Source: Sphingomonas kyeonggiensis (GTDB lineage Bacteria > Pseudomonadota > Alphaproteobacteria > Sphingomonadales > Sphingomonadaceae). From it: 64,000 bases of DNA. The stretch is from the NCBI RefSeq assembly GCF_014204495.1, contig NZ_JACHLN010000001.1:868001-932000 (forward strand). The letters are read 5' to 3'. A model generated the notes under the pieces. The model did not search any database. It was not told the DNA's origin and saw only the letters and a list, made by a program, of their open reading frames with translations. The translations under genes and the position numbers were made by a program. Of this stretch, positions 29,384 through 39,046 are shown in pieces (the first letter of the stretch is position 1; each line of letters begins with the position of its first letter).

Positions 29384-30450
29384 AAGATTCTCCCGTTGAT
29401 CAGGCGGCGGAGGATGCCCTCGCGAATGCCGCGGTCGGCGATCCCTAGCCGCTCCGCGGGCCAAAGGTCGAGGATCGTTTCGAGAATCGCGCAGCCGGCA
29501 ACGACCAGGTCCGCGCGTTCCGAGCCGATGCACGGCACCTGGCTGCGCTCGGCCATGCTCATACCCGAGATTCGCTGGCTCACCTCGCGCATCGCCGGCG
29601 CGGGCACGATCAGGCCGTCGACCACCGAGCGATCATAGGCCGCAAGCCCCAGATGCACGCTGGCGAGCGTGGTGACGGTGCCCGAGGTACCGAGCAGCCG
29701 CCGGGTGCCACGCGGGGTGCGCAACCGGCTGGCGAAAGGCGCGAAGCTCTCCGCCACCCGCGCGCGCATGCTCGCATAGAGCGCGGCGCGATCCTCGGCG
29801 GTCTCGGCGCTGCCCGAGGCCTCGGTAAGCGAGACCACGCCCCAGGGCGCGCTGTGCCAGTCGAGGATGCGCGGCACGTCGCCGCCGCGCGAATCGACCA
29901 GCACCAGCTCGGTCGAGCCGCCGCCGATGTCGAACACCAAGGCCGGGCCGTCGCCGGGCTCGAGCAGCGCATGGCAGCCGAGCACGGCGAGCCGCGCCTC
30001 TTCCTCGGCGGTGATGATGTCGAGCGCGATGCCGGTCTCGCGATAGACGCGCTCGATGAACGCCGATCCGTTCGAGGCCTGGCGGCACGCCTCGGTCGCC
30101 ACCGATCGCGCGAGGATCACATGGCGGCGCTTGAGCTTCTCGGCGCAGATGCGCAGCGCCGCGATCGTGCGCTCGATCGCCGCATCGGACAGCTTGCCGC
30201 TGGTCGCCAGCCCCTCGCCCAGCCGGACGATTCGCGAAAAGGCATCGACGACCGCGAAGCCCGCCCCTTGCGGACGCGCGATCAACAGCCGGCAATTATT
30301 GGTGCCCAGGTCGAGCGCCGCATAGTGGCGCGCTTCTCCCGGTCGGCCGCGCACCGGGCGTTCCCGGGGCCGCTCCATCGGCGGCGGTGCCCTCCGGATT
30401 TTTCCGGAGCCACGGCCGCGGGGCATCTTGGCAGTGCCATCCCCCATCAT
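29380..30450 (-). CDS. Ppx/GppA family phosphatase
   Basis: 356 residues of the ASKHA fold (exopolyphosphatase / pppGpp phosphohydrolase). After a basic Pro/Arg-rich N-terminus come AALDLGTNNCRLLIARP (phosphate 1), EEEARLAVLG, VFDIGGGSTELVL (phosphate 2) and LLGTSGTVTTLASV. It ends where the C-terminal HD-like domain of long PPX enzymes would begin, so it is the short two-domain form. Whether it acts on polyphosphate or pppGpp cannot be decided. Translationally coupled to rlmE by GTGA. ATG 30450 may not be the true start, as ATG 30378 is also possible. Confidence 0.88.
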   Translation of the reverse strand: MMGDGTAKMPRGRGSGKIRRAPPPMERPRERPVRGRPGEARHYAALDLGTNNCRLLIARPQGAGFAVVDAFSRIVRLGEGLATSGKLSDAAIERTIAALRICAEKLKRRHVILARSVATEACRQASNGSAFIERVYRETGIALDIITAEEEARLAVLGCHALLEPGDGPALVFDIGGGSTELVLVDSRGGDVPRILDWHSAPWGVVSLTEASGSAETAEDRAALYASMRARVAESFAPFASRLRTPRGTRRLLGTSGTVTTLASVHLGLAAYDRSVVDGLIVPAPAMREVSQRISGMSMAERSQVPCIGSERADLVVAGCAILETILDLWPAERLGIADRGIREGILRRLINGRIL

Positions 30451-30558
30451 ATCACTCGCTTATGTTCTGTTCCGTCACGGCTTTTCTGCCGCCGGTGCTT
30501 GAAAGCGAGGCTAGCGGAGAGCGAAGGCGGGAGCAAGAAGCCGACGGTACCGGGGCCG

Positions 30559-30587
30559 TTGACAGCGCCGGATCAGCACCGTATTGC
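30559..30587 (+). promoter_or_regulatory. Sigma-70 promoter of tRNA-Gln
   Basis: TTGACA at 30559-30564, a 17-bp spacer and TATTGC at 30582-30587. The start site would be ~30594, about 24 nt before the mature tRNA 5' end. Confidence 0.7.
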
Positions 30588-30617
30588 GCCCCGCCTGCCG
30601 GCAGTGATGCCGCGTGA

Positions 30618-30691
30618 TGCCCCGTCGTCTAAAGGTAAGACTACGGACTCTGACTCCGTCAATTGAGGTTCGAATCCTCACGGGGCATCCA
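30618..30691 (+). tRNA. tRNA-Gln (anticodon CTG)
   Basis: 74 nt with encoded CCA. The acceptor stem TGCCCCG/CGGGGCA pairs fully, the D arm contains AAAGGTAA, the anticodon stem ACGGA/TCCGT encloses loop CTCTGAC with anticodon CTG, and the T arm is TGAGG-TTCGAAT-CCTCA. It reads CAG codons. It has its own promoter, and I noticed no repeat of its 3' end that would suggest an attachment site. Confidence 0.95.
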
Positions 30692-31117
30692 ATTTTCCTT
30701 CTGAATGAAGATCTTGCGCGAGAATGCGCCCCGCATCCGATTGCATCGGTGCCGACGGAAGCACATGCAGTGCTCCGAGAGCAGCAGAATAGATCCGAGG
30801 CCAACAAACAGCCCTCAAGGATATTTCGGCATCTCCGCCGATATGGCTATTCATTATTCTTATATATCCATAGCCAAGACTTAGAATACTTCCGCTAGCC
30901 TTGGCTGGATTCGGCATACCCCTCTGCCGGCATCTTGCATCTTCTGAAATGCGCTTTGCCCTACTCGTCGCAAAATTCGCTTAATGACCGACTTGGTCTT
31001 CTGAATAGCCGGCTATGTCGCAAAATGCGGGCCGCATCGCGCCCGAGCCCCCACCGGAAACACCGCCGCGCCGTGTCCGCGCCCGGCCATCCGAACCAGT
31101 AAAGAGGGGCTTATCTC
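30692..31117 (+). other. Long AT-rich leader upstream of the autotransporter
   Basis: 426 nt without a credible gene, clearly richer in A+T (30830-30900) than the rest of the window. It contains an imperfect inverted repeat (ATCCATAGCCAAG near 30867-30879 against CTTGGCTGGAT about 20 nt later). Two near-identical 14-mers, GTCGCAAAATTCGC at 30967 and GTCGCAAAATGCGG at 31017, are spaced 50 bp apart. It probably carries the autotransporter promoter and operators. No confident -35/-10 pair. Confidence 0.5.
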
Positions 31118-34100
31118 GTGAAATCGACCCACAGCTTGAAGAATCGCACGTCCGCGCGCCGGTTTCAGGGTCGCGCGGGGCTCCTCCTGGGCAGTGCGCT
31201 GCTGCCGCTCATCCTGGCCGGGACCGCGCACGCCCAGAGCACCGAGCCGGTGATCCTTGAGGAAGGCCAGGCGCCGCGCGAAGTGCATCTGGGTGCCGGC
31301 GACGACCGGGTCGTAGCCGATATCGGCCGTGTCAACGCGAATACCGGTGTGCTCGACCTGAGCGGCCTCGTCACCGGCACGGTCACCGATGCCGGCGGCC
31401 TCGACACCATCTGGCTGCGCGCAACCGGCAGCCGGACCGCGAATCTGATCTTCACCACGCCGGCGAGCGGCACGAGCCGGCAGTTCGTCACCGCGGACGG
31501 CACCCCGTTCGACGGCGGCATCGTCTATGAAGCCTCGGGCAACGACACGGAGCTGCGGCTCGAGAATCGCTCGCGTTCGGATCCGCCCGGCACTAATGCG
31601 AAGATGAAGCTCAATCACGAGCCTGTGCGGCTTGCAGGCGACGGCACGATCTTCATCGGCGCCAGCCTCGACGCCCAGGATCAGGGCGGTGCCGCCGCAA
31701 CCGATCAGAAGGCGATCCATGTCGAGCCCGGCTCCACCCTGGCCCAGCAGGGCGGCGATGGCGACGGACTGCTGACGGTCGTGATCGCCGCCGACATGGA
31801 CGGGCGCCACTCGGCTACAGGCCTTGTCGATGTTGCCTATGCCCAGGAGCTCCGACTGATCGACAGCGCCCGCGTGCGCTTCCAGCAAGGCCTCGGCATC
31901 GCCGGTGGAACCGCCGACATCTTCCTGGAAGCTAACTCCACTGTCGCCTCGACCAACGCAAGCGTCGGGGATGTCCGGCTGATCCGGAGCAGCGGACGGG
32001 TCTTCAATTCGACCAGGATCACGGTGGGCTCGGTGAATGGCGGCACGACCGCTGGCGGCATCGGCATCGAGCTCATCGGCGGCAAGCTCTACAACACGCT
32101 CACCGAGAACAGCACGCGCAACGGCGTGGCGAGCGGCGGTCTCGGCATCGTGCTCGCCAGCGGCAGCGCGGTGCTCGCCAGCGAGGGCGAGAATTATATC
32201 GAGAATGTCGGCCGGCTCGAATCGGTGGTCGATGCCACGATCCGCAACGAGGGCCAGGTGCTGGTCACCCGCAACGCGGTCAGGCAGTTCGCCAATGGCG
32301 GCTCGCAGGCGGGCGTGATCGTTGGGGGCACGCGCTACATCCCTTTCGCACCTTCGCTCGCCCCAACCGACAAGCTCGCCTATCAGAGCACGGGCTATGC
32401 CACCGACGTCCTGGTGAATTCGGGCAGCATCGAAGGCGATGTCCAGTTCGACTCCGGCGAGAGCATGTTCCTCTACACCGGCGCCACCAACGGGGTGAAC
32501 GGCCAGATCGACGGCGGCTATGGGATCGACGGCTATGGCAAGTCGTTCGGCGCCTCGGCGACCTACACCGCCAGCAATGCGATCCTGAGCCAGCCCGGCA
32601 TCATCAATTTCGAGATGCACGGCGTCGAGGCGAATGGCGCGGATACGGTTGTCACCTTCGCGAGCGCGGAGACGCTCGGCAATGGCCTGATGGCCATTGG
32701 TGACGGCACCGTGGTGAACAGCGCCAACATCGACACCGACGGCTTCGGCGCGTGGATCCGCGATATCGCGGGCGTCGGCAGCAATATCGACTTCATCAAC
32801 CAGGGCAGCATCCGGTCCAGCGAGAATATCGGTGTCTACGCGGAGAACCTGGCCAGCTTCCGCAACGAAGGCTCGATCCGAGCCGAGACCCCGCTCGCAG
32901 TCCTGGTCAGTGCCTTTGCCAAGGGGAGTGGATCGACTTTCCAGTTCACCAACACCGGCCTTATCGAGAACAGCAGCAGCTATGAATCGGCTGCGCTGGT
33001 CCTGTTCGAGAACCAGGCGACGACCGAACTGATGGGCGACATCGTCAATTCGGGCACGATCCGTACCACGGGCCATGTCGGCCCGACCGGTGACGCCCAG
33101 TACGCGCTCGCGGTGCAGAGCCGCATGGATTACGGCTTGGGCGCCAATTATCTGATGCGCGTGACCAATAGCGGCACGCTCGAAGCCACCGGCCAGGGTT
33201 ATTCGGGTCTCTTGCTGTCCGGGCACAAGATGGAAGTGGTCAACGACAGCATCATACGCGGCACCAACGCCGCCGGCGGTGGCGTCCGTCTGGCTACCGG
33301 CAGCGACGGCCCGCGTCCGCGCACCGCCGCCTCGCTGACCAATCGCGGCACGATCAGCGGTGGCTCAGGCGCGATCGCGGATGACGAAATGGGCACGATG
33401 ATCTCCTATGGCGTGCTGTTCGATTTCGCTGCGGCGACCCAGGGCGGTGATGCCAATGCCGTCAATCTGGGCACGATCGAGGTCGGCGCCGAAGGCGTCG
33501 CGATCGGCGTCAATGGCGGCAACGACCTGGAAGCGACCTTCACGCTCGACAATCGCGGCACGATCCGTGGAGGCAGCGGCTATACGCTGGGCGAGGACGA
33601 TTATCTGGCCACTATCCGCCTGCTCGATGACGGCGAGCGGACCATCGCCGGTGCGATCCACACCCGGAACTCCACCGATCTGATCACCAATCGCGGCACG
33701 ATCATCGGCAGCATCCACCTGGGCGATCTCGGGGATTCCCTCACCAATTACGGCACGCTCAACGGCACGGTCGATCTCGGCAGCGGCCACGACTATTATG
33801 TCACCGGCTCGGGCGCCGTGATCATCGGCAGCGTCGATGGCGGCGACGGCATCGACGGGATCGCGGTCGACCTGACCGGCAGCGATGCCAAGAAGCTCGA
33901 CATGAGCCAGTTCCGCAATTTCGAGGGGCTGACCAGGCAGCAGAACAGCTTCGGCACCGGCTCGGTCTCGATCTTCGGTTCGATCGACCAGATGTCGATG
34001 CGCCTGAGCGACATCGCGCTGCGGATCGATGCCGGGGACACGATCGGCTCGGCCTCGGGCAGCACTGGCTACACCTTCGACAATGCCGGCGCGGACAGCG

Positions 34101-37100
34101 TTGAATCGCTGACCAACAACGGCACGATCACCGGTGGCGTCGCGCTGGGCGGCGGCGATGATACGCTCGTCAACAGCGGCACGATCGGCTTCGACGTCGA
34201 CATGGGCAATGGCGACGACAATGTCGTCAACTCGGGCACCATCCATGGCAACCTGAACCTTGGCGCCGGCAACGACCGCTACGAGGCACTTGGTGGCGGT
34301 CTGGTCACCGGCGCGATCGACGGTGGCGACGGTACCGACACGTTCGTCTTCCGGATGCACGGCAACAGCGGCTCGATCCCCGGCGGCTTCACCAATTTCG
34401 AGTCGTTCGGGGCTTATGGTCCCGGGACCCTTACCCTCGGCCTCGACCGCAATTACGAGACGATCGAACTGTGGGAGCAGGCGAACCTCACCCTGCTCGA
34501 CGGAACCGGCGCGGTCGACCTGATCAAGGGCGACGACACCGCGCAGGTGGTGACGATCCAGGATGCCGATTTCACCGGCGGCGTGTCGCTGGGCGGGGGT
34601 GACGATACGCTGTCGATCGCGCTTTCCGGCGTGCTGCGCGGCGCGCTGGACGGCGGCTCGGGCACCGACACGCTCAACCTCAACCTGACCGGAGCCGCGT
34701 CGATCAACGACCTGTTCGGCTTCGAGATCGTCAATGCCGCGGGCGCCGCGCCGCTGACGCTCACCGGGCATCTCGGCGCAGGCCAGCAGATGAACTTCGA
34801 CGGCGCGGACAGCCACTTCATCATCGACACCGGCGCAGTGTTCGAAGGCAGCGCCAATGGCGGCGATGGCACCGACACGCTGGAGATCAACACCGGCACG
34901 GCGAGCAGCCGCACGATCGTGGCAGGACAGCTCACTTCGTTCGAAAAGCTGGTGGCCGGTGGTGCAGGCACGCTCTCGCTCCAGGGCGAAGCCTATCATT
35001 TCCAGACCGCGCAGGTTGAGGGCAACCTCTCGATCGGAAACGGGGCCTCGCTCACCGCGACGGACGGCGTGCATTTCGGCGCCGGCGACAATCGCCTGAC
35101 GCTGCACGGCACCGGCACGGTCGGCAGCCCGGTCGATGGTGGTGGCGGCACCAACACGCTCGCCTTCGAGCTCGATGCCAACAACAGCCGCAACCTGAGC
35201 ACAGCCGGCACCTTCACCAATTTCCAGCAACTGTCGACTTCAGGCACGGGCGCGCTGGTGGTCGACAAGGACGCGACCTACCAGCAGGTTCTGCTCGAAG
35301 GCGGCAACCTGAACATTGCCGGCGGCGCGACGCTCACCGCGCCGGTACTCGGCAATGCGCAGGTCGACAGGCTCGGCCTTGCCGCGGGCGCCACGCTGAA
35401 CGGTTCGGTCAATCTCGGCGGCGGTGACGATACGGTGAACAATGCCGGCACGATCCACGGCGACGTACTGCTCGGCGACGGCGACGACCGCTATATCGCC
35501 CGCTCGGGCAGCACGGTCACCGGCACGATCGACGGCGGCACGGGGAACAACACCTTCATCTTCAACCTCGCCGGCGCGGACGGCAGCATTCCGGGCTCGG
35601 TCACCAACTTCAATTCGTTCGGCGTCTATGGCCCGGGCACGCTGACGGTGAACCTCGACCACGGCCAGACCTATCACAATATCGAGATCCTGGAGAGCGC
35701 GAACCTGGTGCTTTCCGGCACCAACGGCTCGGTCGCCAATGTCATTGGCAGCGACGACAGCCAGCTGGTCACGATCGACGGCAGGCTGACGGGCGGCGTC
35801 TCGCTGGGCGGCGGGGACGACAGCCTGACCATGCACCTGTCGGGCCTGCTCCAGGGTGCGCTCGATGGCGGCGCGGGCACTGATACGCTCAACCTGACGC
35901 TCGACGGCGCCTCGTCGATCGCCGGCATGTTCGGCTTCGAGGTGGCGAATATCTCCGGCACCGCGCCGCTGACGCTGGCCGGAGACCTGGGCGCCAACCA
36001 GCGGGTGAACTTCACCGGCGGCACCGACAACGAGCTCATCATCGCGGCCGGCGTGCAGTTCCAGGGCAGGGTCGATGGCGGCGCGGGTAGTGACACCCTG
36101 CGCGTCCAGTCCGGCACGGCGGACAGCCGCACCGTGGTGGCATCGCAGATCGTCTCGTTCGAGAAGCTGATCTCCGAGGGCGCCGGATCCCTGGCGCTCA
36201 CCGGCGGCGACTACAGCTTCGATTCGGTGACCGTGGCCGGCGGCAATTTCGAACTGGGCGCCAACACCCGGCTCAGCACCGCGACCGGCGTCACCTTCGA
36301 CGGGGCGGACAATCGCTTCACGCTGGGCGCCGGCGCGACCGTGGCCGGCGGCGTGGATGGCGGCGCAGGCAATGACACGCTCGTGCTGCATCAGGCCGAC
36401 AATACGGTTCGCCTGCTCAGCTCCGTACATCAGACCAGCTTCGAGCGACTGGAAGCGTCGGGCGGCATCTCGGGCGAGTTGAGGATCGACCAGAATGCCA
36501 GTTTCGCCAACGGCGTCGGTATCGATGGCGGCGTGTTCAACGTGACGGCGGGCAACACCCTCACCGCCAACGTGGCCGGTGGCGCGAACCGCGACATCGT
36601 AACCGTCTCCGGCCGGATCGAAGGCAATCTCGACCTGGGCGCGGGTCATGACTTCCTGACCATTTCCGGCGCGGGCACGATCAGCGGCTCGCGGAACGGT
36701 GGGGACGGCACCGACACGCTGACCTTCAACACCAGCGGCACCTATGCGGCGCCGACGCTGCTCGATCCCAATGCCTATACCGGCTTCGAGGCGCTCAACG
36801 TCGATGGTGGCGTGATCTCGACCACCGGCACCAGCAGCTGGGCAGCGATCACCCTCACCGGAGGGCGGCTGATCGGACAGGCGGGCAGCGTGATCACCGC
36901 GACCAGCGGCGTCCTGATCGCCCGTGGCGCCACTTTCGGCACCGCCGGCACGGTGAACGGCAACATCCTGGTCGACGGCACCCTTTCCCCGGGCGCGTCG
37001 CCGGGCACGATGACAGTGAATGGCGACGTGCTTTTCTCCAGCGGCTCGAACCTGCTGCTTGAGCTCTCGCCGACGGCAAGCGACCTGCTCAACATCTCGG

Positions 37101-38374
37101 GCAAGCTGGTCATCGCCAATGGCGCCGGGATCGACATCACCGGCACGCTCCGCAACGCACCGGGCGCGCGACTCGATCTGGTGGTTGCGCAGGGCGGCAT
37201 CACGGGCCGTTTCACGACGATCAACAAGTCGAACGACATCTTCGGCTTCGTTGTCGTCAACGGCAACCGGCTGCAGCTGCAGAGCGAGTTCCAGAACAGC
37301 GACGCCTATCCGCTCAACACCCGCGCGAGCATCGCCTACGCCAATGCGACGCTGGGAGCGGGCAAGAGCGTGCAGGCCTATACGGCGGCGCTGCCGGCGC
37401 TGGTCAGCGCAACCGGCAGCGTGGACCAGCAGGCCTTCGCCCAGTTGACACCGGAAGCCTATGCCTCGGTCATCCAGCTCGGCATCGAGAACAGCCTGTC
37501 GCTGTTCGACACCGTGTCCGCAGACAGCGCAGCCAATGCCGGGCGCCGTGGCTTCTTCGCCTTTGGCCGCTTCACCGGCGGCACCGCGGATGTGGACGGC
37601 GATTCCTACACGGGCGCCGTGAAGACCCATGGCTCGAGCCACGGTTTCCAGGGCGGGTTCGGCTATGGCTTTGATGAGGATATCCAGGTTGGCGCCTTCT
37701 TCGGCGGCGGCACCAGCCGGCAGACCATGGCCTATCTTGGTGCGAAGACCGAATGGGACCAACTCTCGGGCGGCATCTTCGCCGATGCGCGACTGGGCGG
37801 CTTCGGGCTGCACGGTGTCGCGGCGCTGAGCAGCGGTACGGCGGAAACGAAGCGCCAGCTGCTCGCGGCCCCGACCGCCGCCAAGTCGAGCTACAATCTG
37901 AAGAGCTGGCTCGCAGCGGCGGGCGTCGACTACCAGCTTCGCTTCGGCAAGCTGGCCGTCACCCCGCGGGCCGACCTGATCTACATCCATGCCGGACGCG
38001 AGGGGCTGAGCGAGCAGGGCGGCAATGGCTTCGCGCTCAATGTCACACGGCTCAACAAGAACAGCCTGTTCGGCCGCGCCTCGCTCGCCGTTTCGGGCAG
38101 CTTCCAGGCCGGCGGCGTCGGGATCACGCCCTATGCCGAACTCGGTGTGCAGCAGCGGCTCGGCAGCGGGACCCTATCCACCTGGGGTGGGCTGCAGGAC
38201 ACGACCGAAGGCATGTACGCCTTTGGCGTCGAGCGGAAGGCGACCGCAGGCCGGGCCGCACTGGGGCTTGGGCTGGACGTCACGCCGGGCGTGCGCGTGC
38301 AGGGCGGCTACACCGTCGAATTCTCCGGTACCAAGCGCCAGAGCTTCACCGGAGGGCTCTCGATCCGCTTCTGA
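31118..38374 (+). CDS. Large autotransporter (type Va secretion) with RTX-like repeat passenger
   Basis: 2418 residues, starting with GTG preceded by AAAGAGGGG. A long signal peptide (cleavage expected after AHA, residue 39) leads to a passenger of ~2100 residues. It is a predicted beta-helix of NxGTIxG-type strands (residues ~40-1000) followed by glycine/aspartate motifs such as LGGGDDTL and GGDGTDTL that resemble RTX nonapeptides. A ~404-residue unit is duplicated in tandem from residue ~1040. GTLSPGASPGTMTVNGD near 1955 marks the autotransporter-associated strand region. The C-terminal barrel (~2140-2418) ends GGLSIRF with the usual terminal Phe. It likely functions as a surface adhesin or biofilm protein (inference). 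No protease motif seen. Confidence 0.92.
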   Translation: MKSTHSLKNRTSARRFQGRAGLLLGSALLPLILAGTAHAQSTEPVILEEGQAPREVHLGAGDDRVVADIGRVNANTGVLDLSGLVTGTVTDAGGLDTIWLRATGSRTANLIFTTPASGTSRQFVTADGTPFDGGIVYEASGNDTELRLENRSRSDPPGTNAKMKLNHEPVRLAGDGTIFIGASLDAQDQGGAAATDQKAIHVEPGSTLAQQGGDGDGLLTVVIAADMDGRHSATGLVDVAYAQELRLIDSARVRFQQGLGIAGGTADIFLEANSTVASTNASVGDVRLIRSSGRVFNSTRITVGSVNGGTTAGGIGIELIGGKLYNTLTENSTRNGVASGGLGIVLASGSAVLASEGENYIENVGRLESVVDATIRNEGQVLVTRNAVRQFANGGSQAGVIVGGTRYIPFAPSLAPTDKLAYQSTGYATDVLVNSGSIEGDVQFDSGESMFLYTGATNGVNGQIDGGYGIDGYGKSFGASATYTASNAILSQPGIINFEMHGVEANGADTVVTFASAETLGNGLMAIGDGTVVNSANIDTDGFGAWIRDIAGVGSNIDFINQGSIRSSENIGVYAENLASFRNEGSIRAETPLAVLVSAFAKGSGSTFQFTNTGLIENSSSYESAALVLFENQATTELMGDIVNSGTIRTTGHVGPTGDAQYALAVQSRMDYGLGANYLMRVTNSGTLEATGQGYSGLLLSGHKMEVVNDSIIRGTNAAGGGVRLATGSDGPRPRTAASLTNRGTISGGSGAIADDEMGTMISYGVLFDFAAATQGGDANAVNLGTIEVGAEGVAIGVNGGNDLEATFTLDNRGTIRGGSGYTLGEDDYLATIRLLDDGERTIAGAIHTRNSTDLITNRGTIIGSIHLGDLGDSLTNYGTLNGTVDLGSGHDYYVTGSGAVIIGSVDGGDGIDGIAVDLTGSDAKKLDMSQFRNFEGLTRQQNSFGTGSVSIFGSIDQMSMRLSDIALRIDAGDTIGSASGSTGYTFDNAGADSVESLTNNGTITGGVALGGGDDTLVNSGTIGFDVDMGNGDDNVVNSGTIHGNLNLGAGNDRYEALGGGLVTGAIDGGDGTDTFVFRMHGNSGSIPGGFTNFESFGAYGPGTLTLGLDRNYETIELWEQANLTLLDGTGAVDLIKGDDTAQVVTIQDADFTGGVSLGGGDDTLSIALSGVLRGALDGGSGTDTLNLNLTGAASINDLFGFEIVNAAGAAPLTLTGHLGAGQQMNFDGADSHFIIDTGAVFEGSANGGDGTDTLEINTGTASSRTIVAGQLTSFEKLVAGGAGTLSLQGEAYHFQTAQVEGNLSIGNGASLTATDGVHFGAGDNRLTLHGTGTVGSPVDGGGGTNTLAFELDANNSRNLSTAGTFTNFQQLSTSGTGALVVDKDATYQQVLLEGGNLNIAGGATLTAPVLGNAQVDRLGLAAGATLNGSVNLGGGDDTVNNAGTIHGDVLLGDGDDRYIARSGSTVTGTIDGGTGNNTFIFNLAGADGSIPGSVTNFNSFGVYGPGTLTVNLDHGQTYHNIEILESANLVLSGTNGSVANVIGSDDSQLVTIDGRLTGGVSLGGGDDSLTMHLSGLLQGALDGGAGTDTLNLTLDGASSIAGMFGFEVANISGTAPLTLAGDLGANQRVNFTGGTDNELIIAAGVQFQGRVDGGAGSDTLRVQSGTADSRTVVASQIVSFEKLISEGAGSLALTGGDYSFDSVTVAGGNFELGANTRLSTATGVTFDGADNRFTLGAGATVAGGVDGGAGNDTLVLHQADNTVRLLSSVHQTSFERLEASGGISGELRIDQNASFANGVGIDGGVFNVTAGNTLTANVAGGANRDIVTVSGRIEGNLDLGAGHDFLTISGAGTISGSRNGGDGTDTLTFNTSGTYAAPTLLDPNAYTGFEALNVDGGVISTTGTSSWAAITLTGGRLIGQAGSVITATSGVLIARGATFGTAGTVNGNILVDGTLSPGASPGTMTVNGDVLFSSGSNLLLELSPTASDLLNISGKLVIANGAGIDITGTLRNAPGARLDLVVAQGGITGRFTTINKSNDIFGFVVVNGNRLQLQSEFQNSDAYPLNTRASIAYANATLGAGKSVQAYTAALPALVSATGSVDQQAFAQLTPEAYASVIQLGIENSLSLFDTVSADSAANAGRRGFFAFGRFTGGTADVDGDSYTGAVKTHGSSHGFQGGFGYGFDEDIQVGAFFGGGTSRQTMAYLGAKTEWDQLSGGIFADARLGGFGLHGVAALSSGTAETKRQLLAAPTAAKSSYNLKSWLAAAGVDYQLRFGKLAVTPRADLIYIHAGREGLSEQGGNGFALNVTRLNKNSLFGRASLAVSGSFQAGGVGITPYAELGVQQRLGSGTLSTWGGLQDTTEGMYAFGVERKATAGRAALGLGLDVTPGVRVQGGYTVEFSGTKRQSFTGGLSIRF
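34235..36611 (+). repeat. Tandem ~1212-bp internal duplication in autotransporter
   Basis: GTIHGNLNLGAGNDRY at 34235 recurs as GTIHGDVLLGDGDDRY at 35447, exactly 1212 nt (404 codons) later. Between them the same order of motifs repeats: GSIPGxxTNFxSFGxYGPGT, GGVSLGGGDDxL, FGFEIVN/FGFEVAN, and TASSRTIVAGQLTSFEKL against TADSRTVVASQIVSFEKL. A partial third unit starts near 36612 (GRIEGNLDLGAGHDF). The reading frame is intact throughout. Confidence 0.88.
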
Positions 38375-38404
38375 TCCGCGACGCGTTCACGCGGCATCGG
38401 AAAA

Positions 38405-38440
38405 GGGGGGGCGGTCCGGATTGTCCGGGCCGCCCCTTTT
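38405..38440. terminator. Terminator between autotransporter and RcnB-like gene
   Basis: GGGGGCGGTCCGGA-TTG-TCCGGGCCGCCCC followed by TTTTCG on the plus strand, 31 nt after the autotransporter stop. On the minus strand CCTTTTCC follows the stem, so it may also serve the convergent gene. Confidence 0.88.
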
Positions 38441-38449
38441 CGTTCCAGA

Positions 38450-38980
38450 TCAGTAGAAGGCGCCGCGGATCACATCGACGACGCGGCGGGTGCGGATGTT
38501 CACCAGCAGCAGGTCCGGACCGTAGCGCACCCAGCGATAGCCCGGGGGCGGCGCGCCGAGGCCGAGATCGTACCAGCTGTCATAATAATAGTTGTTCGAC
38601 AGGAAGAGCAGCGGCAGCAGCCCGCCGATCGACCAGCGCTGGTAGCGATAGCCGGGCGGATAGCGGAAGGGCGGGCGGTGGATCGGCCGGAACTGCGGCG
38701 GACGGCCGGCGCCGGGCCGGTGCGGCGGGCGGGCGACCGGCGGACGCGGCGAAGGCGGACGCACCACCGGCGGGCGCGGCGCGGGCGGACGGGTCCCCGG
38801 ATGCCCGGGATTGGGCCGGCCAGGACCGCCCGGTCCACCGGGGTCACCGTGGTTCCCTCCCGAAGGCGGGCGCTGGCCGGATTGGCCGGGGCGATCGCCG
38901 CCCGGACGGTGCTGCTGCGCCTCGGCAAGCGCCGGGGCCAGGAGGATCGCCATTGCGGCGAGGGAAGTCAGCTTCTTCAT
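38450..38980 (-). CDS. RcnB family protein (Ni/Co homeostasis-like), Pro-rich
   Basis: 176 residues with signal peptide MKKLTSLAAMAILLAPALAE, so periplasmic. A central ~80-residue stretch is Pro/Gly/Arg-rich (repeats of RPPxPRPP). The C-terminal part, NNYYYDSWYDLGLGAPPPGY then RWVRYGPDLLLVNIRT, is the RcnB signature. E. coli RcnB influences nickel/cobalt efflux, but many family members in alphaproteobacteria have no proven role and no rcnA is nearby. ATG 38980 opens the signal peptide. The upstream in-frame ATG adds 15 residues and is rejected. Confidence 0.8.
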   Translation of the reverse strand: MKKLTSLAAMAILLAPALAEAQQHRPGGDRPGQSGQRPPSGGNHGDPGGPGGPGRPNPGHPGTRPPAPRPPVVRPPSPRPPVARPPHRPGAGRPPQFRPIHRPPFRYPPGYRYQRWSIGGLLPLLFLSNNYYYDSWYDLGLGAPPPGYRWVRYGPDLLLVNIRTRRVVDVIRGAFY

Positions 38981-39046
38981 GCTACTCTCCGACTTCGAGA
39001 AAAACCCACCCCCGAAACGATCCACCCCCGGAAAAGCTGCGCCGGA

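Noticed and set aside
30614..30898. 94-codon frame starting just before and running through tRNA-Gln
   Set aside because: It overlaps a functional tRNA, has no ribosome-binding site or similarity, and its product is compositionally odd.
30890..30908. TTGGCTGG...GGCA near 30899 as a second sigma-54 promoter before the autotransporter
   Set aside because: Spacing between the GG and GC elements is one base short and the CACG part is absent.
30618..31117. tRNA-Gln as an attachment site for a genomic island carrying the autotransporter
   Set aside because: The tRNA is intact, I noticed no second copy of its 3' end and found no integrase. The AT-rich leader alone is not enough evidence.
31118..38374. 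Autotransporter passenger as a type I-secreted RTX toxin
   Set aside because: It has an N-terminal signal peptide and a C-terminal beta-barrel ending in Phe, and there are no type I secretion genes next to it.
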